A DNA stretch of 64,000 bases from Phyllobacterium sp. YR531 (lineage in GTDB: Bacteria; Pseudomonadota; Alphaproteobacteria; Rhizobiales; Rhizobiaceae): assembly GCF_000282595.1 (NCBI RefSeq), contig NZ_AKIZ01000014.1:186001-250000 (forward strand), in the 5' to 3' direction. Below are positions 54,827-63,862 of this stretch, one piece after another. Each line of letters starts with the position of its first letter. Position 1 is the stretch's first letter. The notes under the pieces are model-generated. The model was not told the DNA's origin and made no database searches. It saw only the letters and a program-made list of their open reading frames with translations. The position numbers and the translations under genes were made by a program.

Positions 54827-56035
54827 TTAAAGAGCAGCCTTCAAGGCGACATCGAGATCTTCGATCAAATCATCTGCATCTTCCAATCCGACAGACAAGC
54901 GTAACAGTCCGTCTGAAATGCCAAGCTCTGCCCGCGCTTCATCCGTAAGGTTTTTATGCGTCGTAGTAGTCGGGTGCGTAACAAGGCTTTTGGAGTCGCC
55001 CAGATTGTTGGATATCAGAATGATCTCAAGCGTATTTTCAAAGTTGAATGCCGCCTTTTTGCCGCCCTTTACTTCGAAAGCAAGCAGCGTCGAGCCACCC
55101 TTCATCTGCCGGGAAATGATGTCGGCCTGCGGATGATCTGCACGTCCCGGATAGATCACTTTTGAAATTGCGGAATGCGTTGACAGGAAATCTGCAATTT
55201 TTGCAGCACTTTCCGTTTGCTGCTTTACGCGAACGGACAGAGTTTCCAGCCCCTTCAGCATGACCCATGAATTGAAAGGGCTGAGACCTGGACCCGTATG
55301 ACGGAAATATTCATGCAGGTTTTCATCGATCCAGGCTTTGTCGGAAAGGATCATGCCCCCGAGGCAACGTCCTTGGCCATCAATGTGCTTCGTTGTTGAA
55401 TAGACAACAATGTGCGCGCCAAGTTCCAGTGGCTTCTGGAATAGCGGTGTAGCAAAAACATTGTCGACAATGAGCTTCGCGCCAACCGAATTGGCGACGT
55501 CAGCAACGGCACTGATGTCGATGACTTCGAGTGTCGGGTTTGTCGGGCTTTCGAGGAACAACACCTTTGTGTTGGGCCGGATAGCATTCTGCCAGTTCTC
55601 GATCCTTGAGCCGTCTATAAGCGTGAAATCCACGCCGTAACGGGGCAGCAGTGTCTCGATGATGTAGCGACAGGAGCCGAACATCGCGCGCGCGGCCAAT
55701 ACGTGGTCGCCAGCTTTGACCTGACAGATGATGGCTGCGGCAACCGCTGCCATGCCGGATGCGGTCGCACGCGCATCTTCCGCGCCTTCCAATGCACACA
55801 TGCGCTTTTCGAACATGTCGGTTGTTGGATTGGCGTAGCGAGAATAGATGAAACCTGGCTCTTCGCCCTTGAAGCGCGCCTCGGCAGCTTCTGCGCTGGG
55901 ATAAACAAATCCTTGTGTGAGAAACAGGGATTCGGACGTTTCACCAAAGCCGGAACGGAGAGTACCGGCATGAACGAGTTGGGTAGCAGGGCGGAATGTA
56001 CGGGCAGTTTTCCCGATTTTTGTATCTTCTGGCAT
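54827..56035 (-). CDS. metZ: O-succinylhomoserine sulfhydrylase
   Basis: A 402-residue PLP enzyme of the Cys/Met gamma family, making homocysteine directly from O-succinyl- (or acetyl-) homoserine and sulfide. The PLP Lys is in VVYSTTKHIDGQGRCLGG, and YSRYANPTTDMFE with ATASGMAAVAAA are family motifs. The N-terminal ATQLVHAGTLRSGFGETSE fits MetZ rather than MetB/MetC. A SAM-II riboswitch and terminator lie upstream on the same strand, so expression should fall when SAM is plentiful. Confidence 0.92.
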   Translation of the reverse strand: MPEDTKIGKTARTFRPATQLVHAGTLRSGFGETSESLFLTQGFVYPSAEAAEARFKGEEPGFIYSRYANPTTDMFEKRMCALEGAEDARATASGMAAVAAAIICQVKAGDHVLAARAMFGSCRYIIETLLPRYGVDFTLIDGSRIENWQNAIRPNTKVLFLESPTNPTLEVIDISAVADVANSVGAKLIVDNVFATPLFQKPLELGAHIVVYSTTKHIDGQGRCLGGMILSDKAWIDENLHEYFRHTGPGLSPFNSWVMLKGLETLSVRVKQQTESAAKIADFLSTHSAISKVIYPGRADHPQADIISRQMKGGSTLLAFEVKGGKKAAFNFENTLEIILISNNLGDSKSLVTHPTTTTHKNLTDEARAELGISDGLLRLSVGLEDADDLIEDLDVALKAAL

Positions 56036-56064
56036 CGTCTTCTCAATCTGCCTGATCAGGCAAT

Positions 56065-56100
56065 AAAAAACCGGCCTTGCGTGAATCGCAAAAAGGCCGG
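56065..56100 (-). terminator. Attenuator terminator between SAM-II riboswitch and metZ
   Basis: On the minus strand, CCGGCCTT (with a GCG/CGC inner stem) pairs with AAGGCCGG, followed by TTTTTT, then 29 nt to the metZ ATG. The left arm can alternatively pair with GGCC-C-GG at 56107-56113, giving a competing hairpin. Confidence 0.75.
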
Positions 56101-56111
56101 ACGATACCGGG

Positions 56112-56170
56112 CCTCTTTTAGCAAATTATTTTACGTGGCTGCAAGCCGGCCGGCCAAATCACCACGGGAT
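56112..56170 (-). ncRNA. SAM-II riboswitch (metZ leader)
   Basis: The minus strand reads CCCGTGGTGATTTGGCCGG, then CCGGCTTGCAGCCACG, then AATTTGCTAAAAGAGG. This is the conserved SAM-II (metA-motif) aptamer: GUGGUGAUUUG, CUUGCAGCCAC and GCUAAA are the three conserved blocks forming its H-type pseudoknot, known upstream of metA/metZ in alphaproteobacteria. It is followed directly by a terminator. Confidence 0.9.
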
Positions 56171-56257
56171 AAAACTGCTTTAATCCTCTCTGGCGCTTGC
56201 GTCAACGGGGTGAAACGCTAAAGCTTTTGTGAGATTTTACAGGATTGAACGGCCAAC

Positions 56258-57349
56258 ATGAGCAGACAACCCGCGGGCATTCTCGCCGATAACGGTATCA
56301 AGGCATTATATCAGGCGGGGTCGCTGAAGACTGCGCGGGATTTTGACAGTGATCAGATTCAGCCGGCAAGTCTCGATCTGCGCTTGGGCACCAAAGCCTA
56401 TCGGGTACGGGCCAGCTTCATGCCAGGGCCGGGGACTCCGGTTTTGGCCAAGCTCGAGCGGCTGAAACTGCACGAGATTGATCTGAGCGAGGGAGCAGTT
56501 CTCGAAACCGGCTGTGTTTACATCGTGCCGCTTCTGGAAAGCCTGAACCTTCCGGAAAATGTATCAGCTTCCGCCAATCCGAAGAGCTCGACAGGCAGGC
56601 TGGATATCTTCACGCGTGTAATTGTAGACGGTGCGCAGGAATTCGATAAAGTTCCAGCCGGATATAAGGGACCGCTTTATCTGGAAGTCAGCCCCCGCAC
56701 ATTCCCGATCGTCGCAAGGGCAGGCTCTCGCCTGTCACAGATAAGGTTCCGGACGGGCAGGGCTCAGCTGGAAGAGGCGGAACTGACAGCCCTACACGCC
56801 AATGAAACATTGGTCGCATCGGAGACGCCAAATATCTCCGGCGGTGGTATCGCGCTTTCTATCGATTTGACAGGTGATGCGAATGGACTTGTCGGATATC
56901 GTGGAAAGCACCATACCGGTGTCGTCGACGTCGACAAGCGTGGCGCGCATGACCTTTTTGACTTCTGGGAACCAATTCATGATCGCGGTGCTCGCGAACT
57001 GGTCCTTGATCCTGACGAATTTTATATTCTGGTTTCTCGAGAGGCAGTGCATGTGCCGCCGCTTTATGCGGCGGAAATGACACCTTTTGATCCGCTGGTT
57101 GGCGAATTCCGGGTTCACTATGCCGGTTTCTTCGATCCCGGCTTCGGCCACACGGCTGCAGGCGGCACCGGAAGCCGCGCCGTGCTGGAGGTTCGCAGTC
57201 ACGAAGTGCCGTTCATCCTTGAGCACGGCCAGATTGTTGGACGATTGATCTATGAGCATATGCTTGAGCGCCCCGGTGCACTTTACGGTACGGACTTAGG
57301 TTCAAACTATCAGGCCCAAGGGCTCAAGCTCTCCAAACATTTCAAATGA
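56258..57349 (+). CDS. dcd: 2'-deoxycytidine 5'-triphosphate deaminase, double-length form
   Basis: A 363-residue dCTP deaminase making dUTP for dTMP synthesis. It is about twice the usual Dcd length, with two related trimeric-dUTPase-like folds: QIQPASLDLRLG and ANPKSSTGRLDIFTRV in the N-terminal half, GFFDPGFGHTAAGGTGSRAV and LEVRSHEVPFILEHGQIVGR in the C-terminal half. This tandem form is usual in alphaproteobacteria. It is divergent from metZ, with the riboswitch between them, and is followed by tRNA-Gly. Confidence 0.9.
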   Translation: MSRQPAGILADNGIKALYQAGSLKTARDFDSDQIQPASLDLRLGTKAYRVRASFMPGPGTPVLAKLERLKLHEIDLSEGAVLETGCVYIVPLLESLNLPENVSASANPKSSTGRLDIFTRVIVDGAQEFDKVPAGYKGPLYLEVSPRTFPIVARAGSRLSQIRFRTGRAQLEEAELTALHANETLVASETPNISGGGIALSIDLTGDANGLVGYRGKHHTGVVDVDKRGAHDLFDFWEPIHDRGARELVLDPDEFYILVSREAVHVPPLYAAEMTPFDPLVGEFRVHYAGFFDPGFGHTAAGGTGSRAVLEVRSHEVPFILEHGQIVGRLIYEHMLERPGALYGTDLGSNYQAQGLKLSKHFK

Positions 57350-57409
57350 GCTTGATGATGCTGAGTCCTGCTTGACAAAGCTGGCTGCAAACAGTCCTGA
57401 TAAGAGTAG

Positions 57410-57483
57410 GCGGGTGTAGCTCAATGGTAGAGCAGCAGCTTCCCAAGCTGAATACGAGGGTTCGATTCCCTTCACCCGCTCCA
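57410..57483 (+). tRNA. tRNA-Gly (anticodon CCC)
   Basis: A complete cloverleaf with acceptor stem GCGGGTG/CACCCGC, D-arm GCTCAATGGTAGAGC, anticodon loop TTCCCAA (anticodon CCC), T-arm GGGTTCGATTCCC and encoded CCA. It is a stand-alone gene, 60 nt after dcd. Confidence 0.96.
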
Positions 57484-57487
57484 GCCT

Positions 57488-59344
57488 TTATTGAGCTCCA
57501 CTCCACAGCCAGATCGTTACGGAACCGGAGCGTCCACGAATCTCCGTCTCGAGAGGCCCGGTGAGCGCGCCTGTTTTGTAGGGTGCACTATCGGAGCCAG
57601 CTACGTGCAAAATCTCCGAGCTCAAGGCGAGTTCCGCTTTGTTAGAGGCCGCCACTTCCATCAACCGGCTTGCGACGTTCACCGTGTCTCCGGTCGCGGT
57701 AATCTGTTGGCGTCCATCGCCGCCGAGGCGCGATGCTATGACTGTGCCAAAATGTGCGCCTGTCTTGAAGCCAATCCGGGAACTGCTCGACAAGGGCAGC
57801 GATGCCAGCCACAAGCGGGTTCGGTTGCACAGGTTGATACAACAGCGCACTGCGTTGGGCGCATCGTCCGCCGAAGCTTGCGGTAGGCCAAACAGGATCA
57901 TCGCGCCGTCGCCCATGTAGCTGGTGATCGTGCCGCTGCATGCCGCAACCTCGTCATCGACAAGTTTGTAGAATGCATTCAGCAGTTCGCGCGTCGAATT
58001 GGGGCCAAGTGTTTCGCTGAGGCCGGTAAAACCGGAAAGATCAATAAAGACGATTGCAGCATCCTGCCGGACAGGTTCAATCAGAAAGTCGGGGTTGCGT
58101 GCGAGCCAGTGACCAAGGCCCGGAGCCTGAACATTCTGCAGCATCTTGCTTTGATCAGCGAAGTGCTGGGCACGGCGGCGGCCAAGAAAAAGCTGAACGG
58201 CCCCAAACAATAGGACCGGTAGTCCTGCAGCGGTGATTGGCAGTGAAGCGCTCAGCCATACGCCGCTGTTAAATGCGAAGATGTTCACCATCAGCCAAAC
58301 AACAAGCACAGCGACCATGGCACAAAGACCGATCACGCTGCGTTGCCAAGCTAACAGTCCAACGAGTATCAGCGGGATAACAAACGCGAAACCGGCGTCA
58401 ATCATATGCGTCAATCGATTGCGAACCATTGAATCGCCACCCGCCAGCTGCGTTATTGCTGTTGAGATGACTTCAACACCCGGCAAGACCTGATCAAAAG
58501 GTGTTGGAAAAACATCGCCGCCGCCGGTAACCGTGGTGCCGAGCACGATAATTTTGCCTTCCACATCGGCAGCAGTCAGTTGTCCATTGAGTGCTGCCAC
58601 CCCGCTGATTGTTTTGATTGTACCGCGAGGCCCGTAAAATGTGATCGGAACCGTCTGGCCTGCATCTGTGCGAATAAACTGGTCCCCCAACGAAACACCG
58701 CCGGGTTCGAAGGTTGGCTCATTTCCCGATGCCAGTGCCACTGCCTGCAACGAGAAAGAAGGCTGTATCTCACTGCCTCTCTTGAACAGCATGGGGATGT
58801 ATCGGGGAGTGCCGGACTGGTCAGTGGCCACATTGACGATTCCGATGGGCGCAGCATCTGAAAACTGTTTCTGGGGCAGCAGAAAGCTTGCTGCATCGGG
58901 TACGCGCTCCAGCGCATCGGCGCTGTCATCAACCACCTGTCTTCCATCGGGAAAGACTGCAGCTGCAGCGATGAGAGATTTGCTCGAAGACAGTGCCGCT
59001 GATAATGCTGCATCTCCATCCACTGTGCCCGGATCGACAAACAGCATGTCGAGGGCGATAAGCTTGGGCTTTAAACTCGCCACCTCTTCGACCATCGCTG
59101 CAAGCTTTGCCCGGGCAAGGGGATAGCTGCCCGCCTGTGCTACCGTGGCGTCATCAATCGCGATTATCCTGACGATATCGGGAACGGATTTTTTACCGCG
59201 GATGATCGTTCTCAAATCGGTAAGCGTGGCTTCAACGCGTTCAAGAAACCAGACATTTCCTCTGATGTGCATTATTCCCAGACCAGCGCTCCAGACGCAG
59301 GTCAAAATCAGGGCGGCCAGCGTAAGCGCCAAACGTTTATTCAT
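57488..59344 (-). CDS. CHASE2-domain adenylate/guanylate cyclase
   Basis: A 618-residue membrane signalling protein. An N-terminal helix anchors a periplasmic CHASE2 sensor (about 30-320, DIVRIIAIDDATVAQAGSYP). Three membrane helices (about 325-395: FVIPLILVGLLAW, LCAMVAVLVVWLMVN, LPVLLFGAVQLFL) follow, then a class III cyclase domain (about 425-618). The metal Asp is in VFIDLSGFTGLSE and the second Asp in YMGDGAMILFG. The nucleotide-specificity region has ITATGDTVNVASRL, suggesting ATP. It would make cAMP in response to an unknown envelope signal. A FecR-domain gene precedes it by 6 nt. Confidence 0.87.
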   Translation of the reverse strand: MNKRLALTLAALILTCVWSAGLGIMHIRGNVWFLERVEATLTDLRTIIRGKKSVPDIVRIIAIDDATVAQAGSYPLARAKLAAMVEEVASLKPKLIALDMLFVDPGTVDGDAALSAALSSSKSLIAAAAVFPDGRQVVDDSADALERVPDAASFLLPQKQFSDAAPIGIVNVATDQSGTPRYIPMLFKRGSEIQPSFSLQAVALASGNEPTFEPGGVSLGDQFIRTDAGQTVPITFYGPRGTIKTISGVAALNGQLTAADVEGKIIVLGTTVTGGGDVFPTPFDQVLPGVEVISTAITQLAGGDSMVRNRLTHMIDAGFAFVIPLILVGLLAWQRSVIGLCAMVAVLVVWLMVNIFAFNSGVWLSASLPITAAGLPVLLFGAVQLFLGRRRAQHFADQSKMLQNVQAPGLGHWLARNPDFLIEPVRQDAAIVFIDLSGFTGLSETLGPNSTRELLNAFYKLVDDEVAACSGTITSYMGDGAMILFGLPQASADDAPNAVRCCINLCNRTRLWLASLPLSSSSRIGFKTGAHFGTVIASRLGGDGRQQITATGDTVNVASRLMEVAASNKAELALSSEILHVAGSDSAPYKTGALTGPLETEIRGRSGSVTIWLWSGAQ

Positions 59345-59350
59345 CGTGGT

Positions 59351-59878
59351 CTACTGTCCGAGCCGCGCCAGCAATGCAGATGCCCGGGCTGCAGGCCAGC
59401 GCTTGACGATCAGTGGACCACGGCCGGTATCCACATCGACACCTTCGCCGGGTTTGAGCACGACGCCATTATTGCCATCCGGCCGCGTCACTTGAACAGC
59501 GCCCCTGACCACGAAAACTGCGGTAGTCCCAGCGCTTGTATCGACTGCCCATTTCGTGCCGCGGACGGCGGCTATGGCTTGCGGTGTGATAACTTCGAAT
59601 CCTGAAGGCAATTTGGGTGCATCGAGCAGAATAGCTTTCCTTTGCAGGCGCGCCGCATCAACATTGCCGTCGCGATTGCGGTCGAGCAGAGTATATTGAG
59701 CCCCACGTTCCGGCGTGATTGTCAAACCGTTATTGCACTTCAGTATCTGGCGCGATGTACCGCCGACTTGCGTCAACACGCAGCCTGGCTTGCCCGATTG
59801 GGCAAAAGCACCTGTGACGCCGGCAACGCAGATCCAGCTTAAAACTGCGGCGCCCATGAATCTGGCCGTTGAAATCAT
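59351..59878 (-). CDS. Secreted FecR-domain protein paired with the CHASE2 cyclase
   Basis: A 175-residue periplasmic protein: signal peptide (GAAVLSWICVAGVTGAFA, cut near residue 26), then a body with two Cys and a FecR-type beta-helix (ITPQAIAAVRGTKWAVDTSA, VFVVRGAVQV, VVLKPGEGVDVDTG). FecR proteins usually regulate or sense at the envelope. Its 6-nt spacing from the cyclase gene implies one operon in which it may control or feed the CHASE2 domain. That partnership is inferred. Confidence 0.83.
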   Translation of the reverse strand: MISTARFMGAAVLSWICVAGVTGAFAQSGKPGCVLTQVGGTSRQILKCNNGLTITPERGAQYTLLDRNRDGNVDAARLQRKAILLDAPKLPSGFEVITPQAIAAVRGTKWAVDTSAGTTAVFVVRGAVQVTRPDGNNGVVLKPGEGVDVDTGRGPLIVKRWPAARASALLARLGQ

Positions 59879-60001
59879 ATAAATTATCCCCGTTCCACAA
59901 GCCAGTGGGCTCAGTTCACTGCCAGTATAGGACTATTGCTACGCCATTCAAAGCGCTGGCAGGTAATGATTACTATTGAGGATTTGCCGGGCAATCACCT
60001 A

Positions 60002-61384
60002 TCATTTCGCCAGTGATAATGCTTTTTCAAGAACCGGGTCACGTCCCGCTGCATAGTCTGCAAACGTGACATCAATCTTTTCTTCAGGTGTCAAAGAGAT
60101 GTTCCTCGGACCAAATGCCACCACTGCCCAAAAGCACGTTGCGGGGTCGGTGCAGCCGTTTTCATAATCCTCAAACTGGTTGCTGTATTCTACTCCGATT
60201 TTCGAGATTGGAAGAGGAATGGTCTCGCCTTCGGACCAGAACTGACCGCTGTCGCCCATGGTCTCGCCGATAAGGGTGACATTCCCCTGCGATGCGCCTT
60301 TGAGCATGGCCGCCGTAGAAATACCTGCAGAAAAAGTCGCTCGGCTCACGAGCACCAGAATACGGCCTTTCGGTGTAACAAGTCGTGGCAATGATTGCGA
60401 AAAAAGGATGGTGTTGAAGAAATCTCCGCCGCTGTTGAGGCGAAGGTCGATGACAATGGTTTTGGGTATCGATGGAAGCAGTGACTGCCTGAAAATACCG
60501 GCAAACTTCTGGTCCAGCGGCGTATCATCGACACTCGAGACTGCGTCGAGGCGTATGTAGAAGACCTTCTTGTCCTCCAACCAGGAGGTCGTCACATCCG
60601 TACGTTTTGTATAGAGCGGCGAGCGTTCTTTTATGGGGTCAAGCACATGGTTCCACCGCCCCTCGAGATCAGGATCATCAGGCACAAGGACGGTGTACCC
60701 TCTATTGATGTTTTTGCCTTTGTCGCCCGGATCCGGGGTCGATACGGCGTTTAATTTGACCTGTTCGGTACGCCCGTCCGCAAGGCGTAATGTAAGCGGG
60801 ATTTCCTGCCCGGATGTGGCACCAACGTGTTCCAGCACATCGGGGCTGGTCAAAAGATTGGCGCTCAGGAAGCGGATGCGTTGGTCAGTGCCGGAGATAA
60901 ACGGCGCAATTTTCGCGAGCGCTTCATCAGCGCTAAGGGAGCCGAGTTTTTCGATACGCGCGCCAATCAGGTATGCAAGTTCCGGTTGCACTTTGACAAT
61001 GTACAAACCATCAGCGAACCACCATGCTTTGACCGGCAGAGCGTTCATCATATTGGCTGCCCGGGCTACCGTATGCCCGTTTCGGGCAACAGCTACAGCG
61101 CGCATCACTTCCAGTGCAAAGCCTTTTGTAGAAAGTTTATCGGCGGCGGCTGTCGTATTGTCGACGATGCGCTCGAACTCAAGGCGTTGTGTATCGGAGA
61201 AGCTTTTGTCCTGAGAAGCCCACTCTGTCTTGAGAAACTTCAGGTCCTCGCGCATTTGCGCAGGGGTCAAATCCGGCAACGCGCTCGGTGGCGGCGTTTG
61301 TGCAAAAGCTGGAATGGTTAGGATAAAAAAACTGGCCAATGCCAAGGCGCTGGGCTTCCAGCGTGCCAGGGTCGTGCTCATCAT
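60002..61384 (-). CDS. S41-type (tail-specific protease-like) peptidase family protein
   Basis: A 460-residue secreted protein. The signal peptide (SALALASFFILTIPAFA) precedes a helical domain, a degraded PDZ-like region (about 130-220) and a C-terminal S41-like domain. TIVIDLRLNSGGDFFNT matches the S41 core, and the nucleophile Ser is probably in VSRATFSAGISTAAML. I chose ATG 61384 (GGGAGAGAC upstream); ATG 61381 is equally possible, and a start at 61432 is unlikely. Substrate unknown. A single gene. Confidence 0.78.
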   Translation of the reverse strand: MMSTTLARWKPSALALASFFILTIPAFAQTPPPSALPDLTPAQMREDLKFLKTEWASQDKSFSDTQRLEFERIVDNTTAAADKLSTKGFALEVMRAVAVARNGHTVARAANMMNALPVKAWWFADGLYIVKVQPELAYLIGARIEKLGSLSADEALAKIAPFISGTDQRIRFLSANLLTSPDVLEHVGATSGQEIPLTLRLADGRTEQVKLNAVSTPDPGDKGKNINRGYTVLVPDDPDLEGRWNHVLDPIKERSPLYTKRTDVTTSWLEDKKVFYIRLDAVSSVDDTPLDQKFAGIFRQSLLPSIPKTIVIDLRLNSGGDFFNTILFSQSLPRLVTPKGRILVLVSRATFSAGISTAAMLKGASQGNVTLIGETMGDSGQFWSEGETIPLPISKIGVEYSNQFEDYENGCTDPATCFWAVVAFGPRNISLTPEEKIDVTFADYAAGRDPVLEKALSLAK

Positions 61385-61567
61385 GTCTCTCCCGCTGCCG
61401 TGTGGGACAACCGCAAAGCACCTGAATATCACTCAGCGGTTGAATCACGCAGTTCCAATCCCAACCTTACATGGCGTTGGGCGAATATCAACGAACAGGT
61501 CAAACTTGATCGTGGTTGGTAAAGATCATAAGAGTTGTCGGCATATGCAGCGAGCACTGGAGTAAAC

Positions 61568-61834
61568 ATGTCAGAACGCACAAACCGTTTCTTGGGAGAT
61601 ACGCCGGGAAGGGTGTTGCTGAAGCTGATAATTGTCTCACTGGTTGTAGGCGTCGTTATGAGTGCCTTCGACTGGTCGCCCATGGATATCGTCTATGGAA
61701 TCGAAAACTTCATCCGGCGCATCTGGAATCTCGGTTTTGGCGCGATTGAAGGCTTCGCATCCTATTTGCTTTTGGGAGCCGCGGTCGTTGTTCCTTGTTT
61801 CATCATATTGCGGATTCTGAACTATCGCCGGTAG
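61568..61834 (+). CDS. Small DUF6460-like membrane protein
   Basis: An 88-residue protein with two membrane helices (VLLKLIIVSLVVGVVMSAFD, YLLLGAAVVVPCFIILRIL) separated by an amphipathic segment (DIVYGIENFIRRIWNLGFGA). The pattern fits the DUF6460 family of rhizobial proteins, of unknown function. GGAG with a 5-nt spacer precedes ATG 61568. A single gene. Confidence 0.75.
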   Translation: MSERTNRFLGDTPGRVLLKLIIVSLVVGVVMSAFDWSPMDIVYGIENFIRRIWNLGFGAIEGFASYLLLGAAVVVPCFIILRILNYRR

Positions 61835-61920
61835 AAGAATATTGCCAATTTGCTCCACTGTAACGTGAAGCAGCCATAATTGAGCGCTACCCGCATGCGC
61901 TCAATATTCAAGGGTTGCTC

Positions 61921-62415
61921 ATGCCAAATAACAGTCTTCAGATTTCCCGCCGGCGGTTCGTACACCTCGCTGCCTTGGCAACCCTGTTTCCCGTAGCCGC
62001 GTGCCAGACTATCGGACCAGCTGGAAATGGCACCGGCGCATCGGGCTCGGCCAGCGCAAACATCAATAATATACGCACTGGTAATGGTTTGTCCGGATTG
62101 GTGAGCGATGCTGCTCTGGAACGGGCGGCAGGACAGCAGGCCGCGTACATGGCGAAAGCCGGGCGAATGGTTCACACTACGGGCTGGGGAAAAAGTTTTG
62201 AAGCGCGAGTCAAGGATAACGAAATCCATGGTGCAGCCGCTGAGAATATTGCCATGGGGCGCATGGATATTGATCGGCTTTTTGCCATGTGGATGGCGTC
62301 TCCACCGCATCGGCGTAATATGCTGGACGCTCGCTTCAAGCGCTATGGTTTGGCATATGCCGAAGCAAAAGGCGGTGGCGGGGAGCGGTACTGGGCTCTC
62401 GTTCTTGCAAGTTGA
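61921..62415 (+). CDS. CAP/SCP-domain lipoprotein with Tat-type signal
   Basis: A 164-residue protein. The N-terminus SRRRFVHLAALATLFPVAAC contains a twin-arginine motif and a lipobox Cys at about residue 27, so it is likely exported folded and lipidated. The rest is a CAP (cysteine-rich secretory, PR-1-like) domain: LVSDAALERAAGQQAAYMA, then AAENIAMG and SPPHRRNMLDARFKRYGLAY. Function unknown. I start at ATG 61921; another in-frame start is two codons earlier. Confidence 0.83.
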   Translation: MPNNSLQISRRRFVHLAALATLFPVAACQTIGPAGNGTGASGSASANINNIRTGNGLSGLVSDAALERAAGQQAAYMAKAGRMVHTTGWGKSFEARVKDNEIHGAAAENIAMGRMDIDRLFAMWMASPPHRRNMLDARFKRYGLAYAEAKGGGGERYWALVLAS

Positions 62416-62506
62416 TGAAGATCGCAGCGATTAGTCTGGAAAGCTGCGGATTGTGGTGGCATAGAAGAGGGTAGCAGCTACTTTTGGTTGCATTCCCGGT
62501 GCGTGC

Positions 62507-63862
62507 ATGACGACTGATACAACGCCTATCACAGCCACAAAGACAGTTCGTCCATTTGAAGTAACGAACCGTCTGATGCTGGCGATTACCATTCCGGTCA
62601 TGTTGGCGTCACTGACCACACCGCTGCTTGGCCTCGTGGACACTGCAGTAGTTGGCCAGCTTGGGGATCCGCATTTGCTTGGCGGACTTGCAATTGGCGC
62701 GCTGGTTTTTGACTTCCTGTTTTCCACCATGAACTTCCTGCGCGCAGGTACAACCGGTTTGGTTGCGCAGGCGATGGGCAGGCACGACAATGTGGAGCAA
62801 CAGGCTGTATTCTGGCGTGCTATCGGGATTGCCCTGATTGCAGGATTGATCTTCATAGCTGCAATGCCGCTCATACTTGGCGCTACAATCAGCTTCATGA
62901 ACCCGGACAATGCAGTTGCGGAGGCCATGTCGACTTATGTGTCGATACGGCTGCTCTCTTCTCCCATGGCTTTGGGAAACTTCGTGGTGCTTGGATTGCT
63001 GTTGGGACAGGGAAAAGCCATGCAGGGGCTCTATCTGCAATTCCTGCTCAATGGCGTGAATGTGGCGATGACGATCTGGTTTGGATTGATCCTCGGCTGG
63101 GGCGTTGTCGGTATTGCATGGGGAACTGTGCTGGGTGAAAGCGTTGCCTTGCTGGTTGGCCTCGTTGTTATTTACAGGCAGTTTCGTGCAGTCCCCAATC
63201 CCTCACGTGCGCGCATTTTCGATATGCATGAGATACGCCGGATGTTTACGGTCAACCGCGATATCATGCTGCGCTCATTCTTCCTCTTGATTGCTTATGC
63301 CTATTTCACACGGGCAGGCACTGAAGCTGGTGCAATAACGCTGGCGACGAACGCCGTTCTCATGAATTTTCTGCTGATATCTGGCTATCTGATCGACGGC
63401 GTTACAACGGCTGCAGAACAGATTTCCGGTCGCGCGGTGGGTGCTCATTATCGCCCGGCGTTTGATCGCGGAATAAGATTGTCGTTCCTGTGGGGGATGG
63501 TGCTGGCATCAATCATGGCGCTGTTTTTCCTTATCTATGGGGATGCCATTGTTGCGATGCTAATAAAGTCGCCGGAAGTACAGGCAATGGCGGCGCTCTA
63601 CATGCCTTGGGCAGCGCTTGCGCCCGTCGTCGGCCTGCTGGCATTCCACATGGATGGGGTGTTCATAGGCGCAACGTGGTCGCGCGACATGCGCAATATG
63701 ATGATCCTGTCGCTGGTTGGTTACTTCATCGCCTATTTCGTATTGCCGAAATATTTTGGCAATCATGGATTGTGGCTGGCTCTGCACCTGTTTCTAGGGC
63801 TGCGCGGTATTTCGTTGTTGTGTATCCTTCCCAGTAGGGCCCGTCTGCAGTTCGCAAATTAG
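62507..63862 (+). CDS. MATE-family multidrug/metabolite efflux pump (DinF-like)
   Basis: A 451-residue membrane transporter with about 12 helices. MLASLTTPLLGLVDTAVVGQ is the hallmark of the first helix, and the two halves are related (FLRAGTTGLVAQAMGRHD, YLIDGVTTAAEQISGRAVG). The TVAVVGQLGDPHL-type loop resembles the DinF branch. It exports organic cations in exchange for Na+ or H+. It is a single gene; the ATG at 62507 has a modest ribosome-binding site. Its stop overlaps that of the convergent pyrD-like gene. Confidence 0.9.
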   Translation: MTTDTTPITATKTVRPFEVTNRLMLAITIPVMLASLTTPLLGLVDTAVVGQLGDPHLLGGLAIGALVFDFLFSTMNFLRAGTTGLVAQAMGRHDNVEQQAVFWRAIGIALIAGLIFIAAMPLILGATISFMNPDNAVAEAMSTYVSIRLLSSPMALGNFVVLGLLLGQGKAMQGLYLQFLLNGVNVAMTIWFGLILGWGVVGIAWGTVLGESVALLVGLVVIYRQFRAVPNPSRARIFDMHEIRRMFTVNRDIMLRSFFLLIAYAYFTRAGTEAGAITLATNAVLMNFLLISGYLIDGVTTAAEQISGRAVGAHYRPAFDRGIRLSFLWGMVLASIMALFFLIYGDAIVAMLIKSPEVQAMAALYMPWAALAPVVGLLAFHMDGVFIGATWSRDMRNMMILSLVGYFIAYFVLPKYFGNHGLWLALHLFLGLRGISLLCILPSRARLQFAN

